A program made the translations under genes and the position numbers. Positions 26,932 through 34,816 of a stretch of DNA of 64,000 bases are shown here, in pieces. The notes under the pieces were generated by a model. That model had not been told where the DNA came from, searched no databases, and was given only the letters and a program-made list of their open reading frames with translations. The DNA is from Chryseobacterium sp. SN22 (GTDB taxonomy: Bacteria > Bacteroidota > Bacteroidia > Flavobacteriales > Weeksellaceae), in assembly GCF_008329705.1 (NCBI RefSeq), contig NZ_VTSX01000007.1, forward strand, positions 115,598 through 179,597, written 5' to 3'. Position 1 is the stretch's first letter. Every line of letters starts with the position of its first letter.

Positions 26932-26952
26932 AATTAATTGAGATACAGAAAG

Positions 26953-26984
26953 AATCGTCTCCGTAAAGGATGGCGATTTTTTTT
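26953..26984 (+). terminator. Intrinsic terminator of sdhCAB
   Basis: Imperfect hairpin AATCGTCTCC with GGATGGCGATT, ending in eight T. Confidence 0.65.
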
Positions 26985-27038
26985 AGTTAAATCTTTCATA
27001 AAAATAACATTAAATTGCTTTTAGTTTAACGAAAAAAC

Positions 27039-27046
27039 TATTTTTG
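27039..27046 (+). promoter_or_regulatory. -7 promoter box of the thioredoxin-fold lipoprotein gene
   Basis: TATTTTTG, consensus TAnnTTTG, 18 bases before ATG 27065. The upstream TTG start (27044) lies inside this box and is therefore not used. Confidence 0.6.
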
Positions 27047-27064
27047 CCTAATTATAAATTCAAA

Positions 27065-28618
27065 ATGAAAAAATATCTTTTATTGTTTATCATCGCGGTT
27101 TTTGCGATGTCTTGCTCTAAAAAAGTAGAAGTAAAAGGAAAAGTAACCGGGGGTTCCCCACTGGAAAGAATCGAGTTCATCGAAGCGTCCGGTGTAGCCA
27201 CTTTACCTTTAATTAATATCGGGATCAACAAAGACGGTACGTTTGCCGGAAACTTTGAAGCTCCGAAAAGCGGCATGTACATGATTTCTTACGGTGGAAA
27301 AAGAAATCTCATCTACCTGAAAGGCGGACAGAAGCTTGAAATCTCAGGAAATGCAATGACTTTTCCTACCGAATATGTGATTACCGGAGATGCCAAAAAG
27401 AACAACGACTTCTTTACGGCTACTCAAAAATATCTTTCAACCTACGCTCAGACGGTTAACATGAATGAGCTGATGACAAAAGATGAAAATACTTTTCTTA
27501 AAGGAATTGAAAAGGTTCAGGCTGACATTAATAAAAATATTGATGAAAGCTCCAAAAAATTCAGCCCGGATAACGAAGTGGTAACCTGGAAGAAAAATGA
27601 CCTTTCCAGTACTCTGCTTACCATCCTTAATCAGTACGAGCTTAACCATAAGCAAATGGGAAATCCGTCATTTAAAGTGACCAAAGCTTTCACTGATTTT
27701 GCCAACAAATTAGAAGAAAACAAAGACGTGCTGGTAAAAGAGCATCCTTTATACAGAGAATATCTTTTAACAAAAATGAGCCCTGATTTCCAGAAATTCG
27801 CCCAGGCGAAAAGTGCAGGAAAAACAGATGTAACGACTTCTGAACTATTCGCAGAGTATCTCAACAAAAACCAGAAAGATCTTTCACAGACAGCTAAGGA
27901 TTATTTATTGGCTTTCGTAATGGCACAGTCGGATATTCATCCCGGTGCTCCTGAGAAGACTGTTGAGAAAATCAAAAAGATTATTGATACCGATATCAAA
28001 GACAATACAATCAAAGAAGATTTAAAGAAAATCCAGTTTGCGATCAACGGCTTCAAAATCGGTGAAGCGGCTCCTGAAGCAGCCTTGGTAAAGGCGGATG
28101 GGAAATCCTACAATCTTTCTGAAAATAAAGGAAAACCTTATCTTCTTACGTTCTACGCATCATGGAACCCGTACATCGGAGAGGCAACCGTTCCTGTCCT
28201 GAAAGAAGTGGCAAATTTTTACAAGTCTAAAATGAATTTCGTTTTTGTAAATGTAGATGATACCAAAGACCAGTTTATAAAAACCAGCAGTTCTTTATTA
28301 AAGGGCATTACCGGAACCAATGTATATGCAGAAAATGGTCTGAACTCTGATATTGCTAAAAAATACGGCGTTTACGGATTTAAACTGCCATGCTTCATCG
28401 TAGTGGATAAAGACGGCAAAATTGCCAGTAAGCCATTCTTCAACTTAGGTGATCCTGAACTGGTAACAGTATTGGATAAACAGACCGGGCTTTCCGCTCC
28501 GAAGGTAAACCCGAACATTCAGTTACAACCGGGTGGTATGGGCATGGATCCTGCAGCAGCTGCAGCCCAACAGGCTCCTCAGCAACAGGCAAATCCTCAG
28601 CCGGCTGAGACAAAATAA
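27065..28618 (+). CDS. TlpA-like thioredoxin-fold lipoprotein without the CxxC motif
   Basis: 517 residues. The signal peptide has a lipobox Cys17 (AVFAMSC). The N-terminal ~110 residues read like DUF4369 (VKGKVTGGSPLERIEFIEAS, GTFAGNFEAPKSGMYMISYG). A helical middle part follows. A thioredoxin fold spans about residues 335-480: PYLLTFYASWNPYIGEATVP near 363 stands where WCxPC is normal, and the cis-Pro loop reads GFKLPCFIVVDKDGKI. Without the CxxC it cannot do thiol-disulfide exchange in the standard way. The C-terminus is Gln/Pro/Ala-rich. Probably a periplasm-facing lipoprotein; the role is unknown. Confidence 0.83.
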   Translation: MKKYLLLFIIAVFAMSCSKKVEVKGKVTGGSPLERIEFIEASGVATLPLINIGINKDGTFAGNFEAPKSGMYMISYGGKRNLIYLKGGQKLEISGNAMTFPTEYVITGDAKKNNDFFTATQKYLSTYAQTVNMNELMTKDENTFLKGIEKVQADINKNIDESSKKFSPDNEVVTWKKNDLSSTLLTILNQYELNHKQMGNPSFKVTKAFTDFANKLEENKDVLVKEHPLYREYLLTKMSPDFQKFAQAKSAGKTDVTTSELFAEYLNKNQKDLSQTAKDYLLAFVMAQSDIHPGAPEKTVEKIKKIIDTDIKDNTIKEDLKKIQFAINGFKIGEAAPEAALVKADGKSYNLSENKGKPYLLTFYASWNPYIGEATVPVLKEVANFYKSKMNFVFVNVDDTKDQFIKTSSSLLKGITGTNVYAENGLNSDIAKKYGVYGFKLPCFIVVDKDGKIASKPFFNLGDPELVTVLDKQTGLSAPKVNPNIQLQPGGMGMDPAAAAAQQAPQQQANPQPAETK

Positions 28619-28638
28619 TTTAAATTCAATATAGATAG

Positions 28639-28667
28639 AAACCTTATCCCCGGATAAGGTTTTTTTA
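28639..28667 (+). terminator. Intrinsic terminator of the thioredoxin-fold lipoprotein gene
   Basis: Stem AAACCTTATCC/GGATAAGGTTT with a tight C-rich loop, followed by a T-run. It lies just before the rlmD promoter box. Confidence 0.75.
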
Positions 28668-28671
28668 TTTG

Positions 28672-28679
28672 TACTTTTG
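28672..28679 (+). promoter_or_regulatory. -7 promoter box of rlmD
   Basis: TACTTTTG fits TAnnTTTG, 44 bases before the rlmD start. Confidence 0.6.
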
Positions 28680-28723
28680 CAGACCGGAACAGAAATGTTT
28701 CGTACAGGAAAATAGAAATCAGG

Positions 28724-30136
28724 ATGAGTAGAAAGAAGAATAAAAATATAGTTCTTGAAAATATAAGGCTTGTTACGGCAGGAGCCAAGGGAATTGCCAT
28801 CGGACGTACGGAGGAAGGAAAAACAGTAATGGTTTCGGGAGCTATCCCGGGAGACCTTGTTAATGTCAGGGTAAAAAAAGCAAAATCCAAGTACTATGAA
28901 GGCGAAGCGGTAGACCTGCTGGAAAAGTCTCCGGACCGTGTTGATCCGAAATGTATTCATTTTGGTGTTTGCGGAGGATGCAAGTGGCAGAATATGAGCT
29001 ATGAAAAGCAGCTGGCTTTTAAGCAGGAAGAAGTTTATAACAATATCAAAAGAATAGGCGGAATCGAAAACTTCGAAACCGTTCCGATTCTCGGTTCTGA
29101 AGAACAGTATTTCTACCGGAATAAAATGGAATTTTCATTTTCTAATGCCCGTTGGCTTACCCAATATGAGATCAGTTCTGAAGAAAACTTCGGCAACCGT
29201 GATGCTTTGGGATTCCATATTCCGGGAATGTGGAGCAAGATTCTTGATCTTAAAGAATGCTTTCTGCAGGAAGAACCTTCCAATACCATAAGACTGGCCG
29301 TAAAAGAATATGCGGTAAAAAACGGGCTGGACTTTTTTGATGTTAAAAATCATGAAGGTTTTCTGAGAACGCTGATGATGAGGCAAAACTCCAAAGGGGA
29401 GTGGATGGTGCTTTTCCAGCTGTACAGAGAAGAAAAGGAAAGCAGGGGAAAACTTTTTGAATTTCTTCTGGAGACTTTCCCGCAGATTAAAACATTGGTG
29501 TATGCCATTAACCCGAAACCAAATGATTCCATTTACGATCTGGACATCAACGTCTATTTCGGCGGAGGTTTCTTAATGGAAGAAATGGACGGGCTGAAAT
29601 TTAAGATCGGTCCGAAATCGTTTTTCCAGACCAATTACAAACAAGCGCTGGAACTGTATAGAAAAACTCTTGAGTTTGCGGATCTGAAAGGTGATGAAGT
29701 GGTGTATGACTTATATACCGGAACCGGTACGATTGCCCAATATGTGGCCAGAAATGCAAAGCAGGTTATCGGTATCGAATCCGTTCAGGAGGCTATCGAT
29801 GCAGCCATTGAGCATGCTGAACTGAACGGTCTTACCAATACGACCTTTTACTGCGGAGACATGAAGGATATTTTCAATGATGAATTCCTTGCCAGCCATC
29901 CGAAAGCAGATGTGCTGATTACCGATCCGCCGAGAGACGGAATGCATCAGAAAGTCGTGGAGCAGATTTTAAAACTGTCACCGCAAAAAGTGGTGTATGT
30001 GAGCTGTAATTCGGCAACCCAGGCCCGGGATCTGGCATTGATGAAGGAACAGTACGATGTGGTGAAGATTTTACCGGTTGATATGTTCCCGCAAACCCAC
30101 CATGTGGAAAATATTGCTTTACTGGTTAAGAAATAA
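28724..30136 (+). CDS. rlmD: 23S rRNA (uracil(1939)-C(5))-methyltransferase
   Basis: SAM-dependent RNA m5U methyltransferase of the RlmD/RumA group. 470 residues: TRAM domain at about 8-65 (IRLVTAGAKGIAIGRTEEGK, GAIPGDLVNVRVKKA), Fe-S cysteines in CIHFGVCGGCKW (near residues 77-88), SAM-binding LYTGTGTIAQYVA, motif IV TDPPRDGMHQKV, and the catalytic Cys in VYVSCNSATQARDL. The exact target uracil is taken from the family; some Bacteroidota members may modify a different site. The following two envelope genes are close enough to be cotranscribed. Confidence 0.9.
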   Translation: MSRKKNKNIVLENIRLVTAGAKGIAIGRTEEGKTVMVSGAIPGDLVNVRVKKAKSKYYEGEAVDLLEKSPDRVDPKCIHFGVCGGCKWQNMSYEKQLAFKQEEVYNNIKRIGGIENFETVPILGSEEQYFYRNKMEFSFSNARWLTQYEISSEENFGNRDALGFHIPGMWSKILDLKECFLQEEPSNTIRLAVKEYAVKNGLDFFDVKNHEGFLRTLMMRQNSKGEWMVLFQLYREEKESRGKLFEFLLETFPQIKTLVYAINPKPNDSIYDLDINVYFGGGFLMEEMDGLKFKIGPKSFFQTNYKQALELYRKTLEFADLKGDEVVYDLYTGTGTIAQYVARNAKQVIGIESVQEAIDAAIEHAELNGLTNTTFYCGDMKDIFNDEFLASHPKADVLITDPPRDGMHQKVVEQILKLSPQKVVYVSCNSATQARDLALMKEQYDVVKILPVDMFPQTHHVENIALLVKK

Positions 30137-30170
30137 TTTATTTAAATTTGAATTCCAAATCTTACAATTC

Positions 30171-30656
30171 ATGAAGTATTTTAAATTCCTGATCATGCTC
30201 GGATTTTTCAGCCTGCTGTTTTCATGCGGCAGCGATGATGATATCTGTGAAACCGGAGAAGGAACACCACGAATGAAAGTTTCTTTTTTGAACGCTGAAA
30301 GCGGTAAGGAAAAAACGGTGGATTCCCTGTATGTGGCGGTAGACTACGGTTCCGGGAAAGTACAGCTGGGCGGACAGGCAAAGATTACTTCCAGGATTAT
30401 TCCTCTGAGGGTGGACAATGCTCCGTATACCGATATTTATTTCAGAACAGCCAGTAAAGGGGTTGAATCCAAAGTCAGGGTAAACTATACTACAAAAGCA
30501 AGTTATGTTTCGCCTGGCTGCGGAATTAAATTGAATTACGAAAATTTAAATGCCGTATTAGATCCGGTAACCACAACGTCTCCGGTAAAGAGCATTCAGG
30601 CCGGACAAAATTTTATAGAGAATGAAGACAAAACAAATCTTTACCTTCTTTTTTAG
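30171..30656 (+). CDS. DUF6452 lipoprotein
   Basis: 161 residues. The lipoprotein signal ends at Cys19 (FSLLFSC). The mature part matches DUF6452: DDICETGEGTPRMKVSFLNA, then SLYVAVDYGSGKVQLGG, a beta-rich middle and YVSPGCGIKLNYENLNAVLD near the end. The frame is open upstream to 30078 inside rlmD, but ATG 30171 gives the signal peptide and lies 34 bases after rlmD. Its last 35 bases overlap the next gene in another frame. The function is unknown; the pairing with DUF6048 is typical of this phylum. Confidence 0.85.
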   Translation: MKYFKFLIMLGFFSLLFSCGSDDDICETGEGTPRMKVSFLNAESGKEKTVDSLYVAVDYGSGKVQLGGQAKITSRIIPLRVDNAPYTDIYFRTASKGVESKVRVNYTTKASYVSPGCGIKLNYENLNAVLDPVTTTSPVKSIQAGQNFIENEDKTNLYLLF

Positions 30657-31287
30657 TTTCATGGGCCTTTTGGGCTTTGCTCAGGAGAATAATGCAAAAA
30701 CAGCTGAAAAAGGAAAATGGAAATACGAACCTAATTTTATGGTAGGCGGAGACCTTCTTAATGCCGGTGTTTCCTTTTTTTCGGACAGAAAACTATACCA
30801 GGGTTTTGTATCATCCAGAATAAAAGAAAATATCCATGCCATTGTGGAAGCTGGTTTTGAATCCAATATCTACCAGAAAAACGGTTATGATGCTAAAGTG
30901 AACGGCCCTTTCCTGAAATTGGGAGCTTTTTATATGCTGGCAAAAGACCCGGAGAATCCATTTAACGGTTTCTATGCCGGAGGAAAAGCAGCAGGATCAT
31001 TCTACACCCAGGAATATATGGCAGTACCCGTACGGGGTTTTGGAGGTAGCAACTCATCTATTTCTTTTCCTTCATCTACCCAGTCTTCCTACTGGCTGGA
31101 AGGGACGTTGGGCGGAAGGGTTCAGCTGTTTGAAACGAATTTTTATATTGATGTCAACATGCAGCCCCGGTATTTAATCTACACCACAAAACAGGATGAA
31201 ATCCAGCCGATGATTGTCCCGGGCTTCGGAAAAAGCTCCTCCAAATTTACCATGGGCTTTGCGTGGAACCTGGCGTATAAGTTTTAG
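30622..31287 (+). CDS. DUF6048 outer-membrane-type protein
   Basis: 221 residues. The signal peptide MKTKQIFTFFFSFMGLLGFA ends before QENN. The mature part alternates hydrophobic and polar residues and ends with an aromatic (MGFAWNLAYKF), as in small outer-membrane beta-barrels. Phrases such as VSFFSDRKLYQGFVSSRIKE and GPFLKLGAFYMLAKDPENPF fit DUF6048. It overlaps the DUF6452 gene by 35 bases, suggesting coupled translation and that the lipoprotein and barrel work together. A very strong terminator follows. Confidence 0.82.
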   Translation: MKTKQIFTFFFSFMGLLGFAQENNAKTAEKGKWKYEPNFMVGGDLLNAGVSFFSDRKLYQGFVSSRIKENIHAIVEAGFESNIYQKNGYDAKVNGPFLKLGAFYMLAKDPENPFNGFYAGGKAAGSFYTQEYMAVPVRGFGGSNSSISFPSSTQSSYWLEGTLGGRVQLFETNFYIDVNMQPRYLIYTTKQDEIQPMIVPGFGKSSSKFTMGFAWNLAYKF

Positions 31288-31340
31288 GAATGATGAATTA
31301 ACTTATTAAAAATTAATCCTAATTTAATTGGATATTAAAA

Positions 31341-31384
31341 AATAAATAATCCTCAGGCAAACCTGAGGATTATTTATTTTTTTT
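31341..31384 (+). terminator. Long perfect terminator after the rlmD-DUF6452-DUF6048 group
   Basis: A 17-bp perfect stem (31341-31357 with 31362-31378, centre CCTCAGG-CAAA-CCTGAGG) followed by a T-run. It is symmetric enough to work on both strands. Confidence 0.9.
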
Positions 31385-31457
31385 AAATTATTTCTACGTG
31401 AAAATATTTTTTTAAGTTAAAATAGGTATGAATGTGATATTTTTAGTATATAATAAC

Positions 31458-31465
31458 TATATTTA
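31458..31465 (+). promoter_or_regulatory. Possible -7 box of the first metalloprotease gene
   Basis: TATATTTA differs from TAnnTTTG in the last base; 24 bases before the start codon. Confidence 0.35.
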
Positions 31466-31489
31466 GCACGTAAATTTAATTAAAATCTT

Positions 31490-34400
31490 ATGAAGAAGCT
31501 TTTTACTGCTTTATTATGTGGTTTAATAAGCGGTTCAGCAATAGCCCAATGGTCGCCAGCATATGGTAAAAGAGGGAATTATATTGATGATTCTGCAGGA
31601 CAGCCAAAGTATAAACTTGACTTAAATCTGATTAGAAGTCAGCTTAAAAATGCAAAAGAAACAGGATTGAACTCCCAAGCTGTGGAAATTTATCTTCCTA
31701 CTTTAAGAGGAAAGATGGAGAGGTTTGCAGTTTATAGTTTTCCTGTGGTTGTTAAAGAACTAGCCGATCAATATCAGTTGGGCTCTTATGTTGGGGTTGG
31801 TATAGATGATCCTAATAAATATTTAAGATTTTCTGTGTCCCCATCAGATTTCCAGTCTATGATTATAAATGGAGGAAATTATGAATTTATTGAACCCTCA
31901 CAATCGGATAAGACGATCTATGAGGTTCATGCAAAATCTAACCCGACAGGTGGAAAAAGCTTTGTATGTAGTACAGATGAAAGCCCTGCCGTAAAAGAAC
32001 AAATTGATCAGTTACTGACAAAAGGGAAAACATTTTCTAATCAACCCACTGATTTTTCTAAAATGTCCGATAAGAAATACAGGACTATGAGGTTAGTAAT
32101 GTCCGTTACAGGTGAATATACTGCTTTTCATGGAGGGACTGTTGCCGGAGCATTGGCTGCAATTAATGCAACTATGACAAGGGTGAACGGAGTTTTTGAG
32201 AAGGATTTTGCACTTCATCTTAATGTCCAAAATTTCCCTAATGTTATTTTTACCAATGCGGCAAATGATCCATATTCAGATGCTGTAGTTCCTGCTCCTG
32301 GAGTCGGCGGAGCTGCAGGAGCATGGAATTCTGAGCTTCAGCAAACTTTAACAAATTTTGTTGGAGATTCAAATTATGATATAGGTCACTTATTTGGTGC
32401 TTCAGGCGGTGGAGGAAATGCCGGATGTATTGGGTGCGTATGTATTAATCCTAGTACTGCCGTACCTAACGGAAAAGGATCAGGATATACATCACCTTCA
32501 AACGGCATCCCTCAGGGAGATAAATTCGATATAGATTATGTAGCGCACGAAATGGGCCATCAGTTGGGTGCCAATCATACATTTTCTCATAGAGTTGAAG
32601 GATCTAACGTAAATGCAGAGCCCGGATCAGGATCTACTATTATGGCATATGCCGGAATTACCGGTGCAACAACAGATGTTCAGGCAAATTCAGATGCGTA
32701 TTTTCATAACTTAAGTATCAGACAGGTTCAAACGAATTTGATCGCGAAAACATGTGATGTTGAAACGCCTATTACAAATAACCCTCCGGTTATCTCATCT
32801 TTACCTTCTTATACAATTCCAAAAGGAACTGCATTTGTTCTTACTGCAAGTGCAACTGATCCTGAAAATGATCCTATGACTTATACATGGGAACAAGTTG
32901 ACAGTAGCCAGCTGGTCGGAGGGTCTCCTACTGCACAGGCTATTACTAAAACAAATATCGGGACTACTACTTATGGTGGTTCATTCAGATCATTTACACC
33001 TACATCAAGCCCGACAAGATATTTCCCTAAATTATCATCCGTGATGGAAGGGGTTCTTAATAATTCCTTAGATACTTGGGAATCAACTTCTCAGGTAGCC
33101 AGAAGTACAAAGTTTGCAGTAACGGTTAGAGATAATAACTCTTCTGTTCTACAGCAACAGACCCAATATGCTGAGCAGAATATTACTGTTGGAGCTGATG
33201 GTCCTTTTAAAGTATCAAATGCTTCTGCCTATTTATATACCAATGTGTCAAATACCTTAACATGGGATATTGCAAATACGGCAGCTGCCCCATATAATTC
33301 TCCTAATGTAAAAATTGATTATTCTTCAGATAACGGGGTAACTTGGACTGTGTTATCTGCAAGCACAGCAAATGATGGATCTGAGGTAATTAATATTCCT
33401 TCTTCATTAAATGGACAGTTTATTGCTGTAAGAGTTTCTTCAATAGGAAATGTATTTTATGCTCTTAAAAAAATGCTTGTTACAACACAAGCTACCTGCG
33501 GAGCAGCAGTAACTGGTATTAACGTTACCAATGTAACTTTTAATACAGCAACAGTGAATTGGGCTCCAGTAACAGGGGCTACTTCATATGTAATTCAGTA
33601 TAAAAAAACGACCGATACTTCATGGCAGCAGATTACTTCAACAACCAATAGTCTAAATCTTTCAGCACTTGTCAATAATTCTCCATACGAGGTTCAGGTT
33701 GCTTCTGTTTGTGGAAACCAAGGACCTTTCTCTGCAAGTACCTTCTTTACCACTGCAATTATAACGTATTGTGCAATTTCTGCAAACAATTCTCCGCAGT
33801 ATGAGTATATTTCTAATGTTAAAATTACGAATGCTGCAGGAATAGCAATATTAAACAACTCCAGTGGACCGTCTAATTATACAAATTACACTACAAATAC
33901 AGCATTACAGCCGAATCTTGTTTTGAATACAACCTATACGTTTTCAATGACAATTACTACACCTGATTATGATACGGCATTGGTATTCATTGATTATAAT
34001 AACAATGGAGTTTTCGAATCAAGCGAGAGGGTATTTAATTATCCTATAAATCTTCCTTCGGGGCCTATTTCAGGAAACTTTACCATTCCTGCAAGTGCAG
34101 TAACAAACCAACCATTAAGAATGAGAGTAATCTTATATTATCTTGGAGCGACAAATCCTCAGACAGGAACTTCTCAGATTGGCTTTTCATTAGGCTCATC
34201 CTATGCAGGATGTGGTACCTATTCGTATGGTGAAGCAGAAGATTACAATGTTCTTGTTACGGCAACGCAATTATCAACCAATGACGTAAACGGTCCTAAG
34301 AACGACATCCAGATTTACCCTAACCCGGTATCAGATATCCTGAATATTACCAAAGTATCAGATAAGGCATCATATAAAATCTACAGTGCTGCCGGTCAAC

Positions 34401-34525
34401 TGGTAAAACAAGGAAATATCAGTGGCGGACAGATTAATGTTTCTGAACTGATTAAAGGAGGTTACGTAATTACGATTGAAGAAAAAGGAAAAGAGGCCTT
34501 CAATTCCAAGTTCATTAAGAAGTAA
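31490..34525 (+). CDS. Secreted reprolysin-type zinc metalloprotease, T9SS substrate (1011 aa)
   Basis: Domains in order: signal peptide (LLCGLISGSAIAQ), propeptide-like N-terminus to about residue 195, metzincin catalytic domain with HEMGHQLGANHTFSH (three zinc His, near residues 354-368) and the Met-turn STIMAYAG, a beta-rich linker region, one fibronectin III domain (about 670-760), one GEVEDY domain (DYNNNGVFESSE, ending YGEAEDYNVLV) and a T9SS type A sorting domain (IQIYPNPVSDILNI) at the C-terminus. It is predicted to be exported and released or anchored outside. Its first ~650 residues are closely similar to the next gene, but it uses more AT-rich codons than that paralog. It has its own terminator. 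Confidence 0.9.
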   Translation: MKKLFTALLCGLISGSAIAQWSPAYGKRGNYIDDSAGQPKYKLDLNLIRSQLKNAKETGLNSQAVEIYLPTLRGKMERFAVYSFPVVVKELADQYQLGSYVGVGIDDPNKYLRFSVSPSDFQSMIINGGNYEFIEPSQSDKTIYEVHAKSNPTGGKSFVCSTDESPAVKEQIDQLLTKGKTFSNQPTDFSKMSDKKYRTMRLVMSVTGEYTAFHGGTVAGALAAINATMTRVNGVFEKDFALHLNVQNFPNVIFTNAANDPYSDAVVPAPGVGGAAGAWNSELQQTLTNFVGDSNYDIGHLFGASGGGGNAGCIGCVCINPSTAVPNGKGSGYTSPSNGIPQGDKFDIDYVAHEMGHQLGANHTFSHRVEGSNVNAEPGSGSTIMAYAGITGATTDVQANSDAYFHNLSIRQVQTNLIAKTCDVETPITNNPPVISSLPSYTIPKGTAFVLTASATDPENDPMTYTWEQVDSSQLVGGSPTAQAITKTNIGTTTYGGSFRSFTPTSSPTRYFPKLSSVMEGVLNNSLDTWESTSQVARSTKFAVTVRDNNSSVLQQQTQYAEQNITVGADGPFKVSNASAYLYTNVSNTLTWDIANTAAAPYNSPNVKIDYSSDNGVTWTVLSASTANDGSEVINIPSSLNGQFIAVRVSSIGNVFYALKKMLVTTQATCGAAVTGINVTNVTFNTATVNWAPVTGATSYVIQYKKTTDTSWQQITSTTNSLNLSALVNNSPYEVQVASVCGNQGPFSASTFFTTAIITYCAISANNSPQYEYISNVKITNAAGIAILNNSSGPSNYTNYTTNTALQPNLVLNTTYTFSMTITTPDYDTALVFIDYNNNGVFESSERVFNYPINLPSGPISGNFTIPASAVTNQPLRMRVILYYLGATNPQTGTSQIGFSLGSSYAGCGTYSYGEAEDYNVLVTATQLSTNDVNGPKNDIQIYPNPVSDILNITKVSDKASYKIYSAAGQLVKQGNISGGQINVSELIKGGYVITIEEKGKEAFNSKFIKK

Positions 34526-34551
34526 ACAAGTATACAATATCAACTTAATAC

Positions 34552-34584
34552 AAAATCCTCGGGGCGACCCGGGGATTTTTTTTT
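34552..34584 (+). terminator. Intrinsic terminator of the first metalloprotease gene
   Basis: Stem AAATCCTCGGG/CCCGGGGATTT with loop GCGA (one G-T pair), then a run of T. The rest of the 291-base gap is AT-rich and holds the promoter of the next gene. Confidence 0.85.
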
Positions 34585-34779
34585 GATTAAGAACCAGCAA
34601 TAAGCTTATTTCTAAAGCAGCATCTTCTTATTAAATTGAGGTGAATAATTTTAAAAAAAATTATTCATATTAATAAAAAAATCCCTTGATTTCTGTCCTT
34701 TTCAAAAACATAATTTAGATAGTTGTGATATGTGCAGGAAAAAAATAAATGTATTTTTAAATTAATAATAAAAAATGTT

Positions 34780-34787
34780 TAGCTTTG
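34780..34787 (+). promoter_or_regulatory. -7 promoter box of the second metalloprotease gene
   Basis: TAGCTTTG fits TAnnTTTG, 29 bases before the start codon. Confidence 0.6.
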
Positions 34788-34816
34788 TGTAATTAATAGA
34801 ATATATTGAGAAAGTT

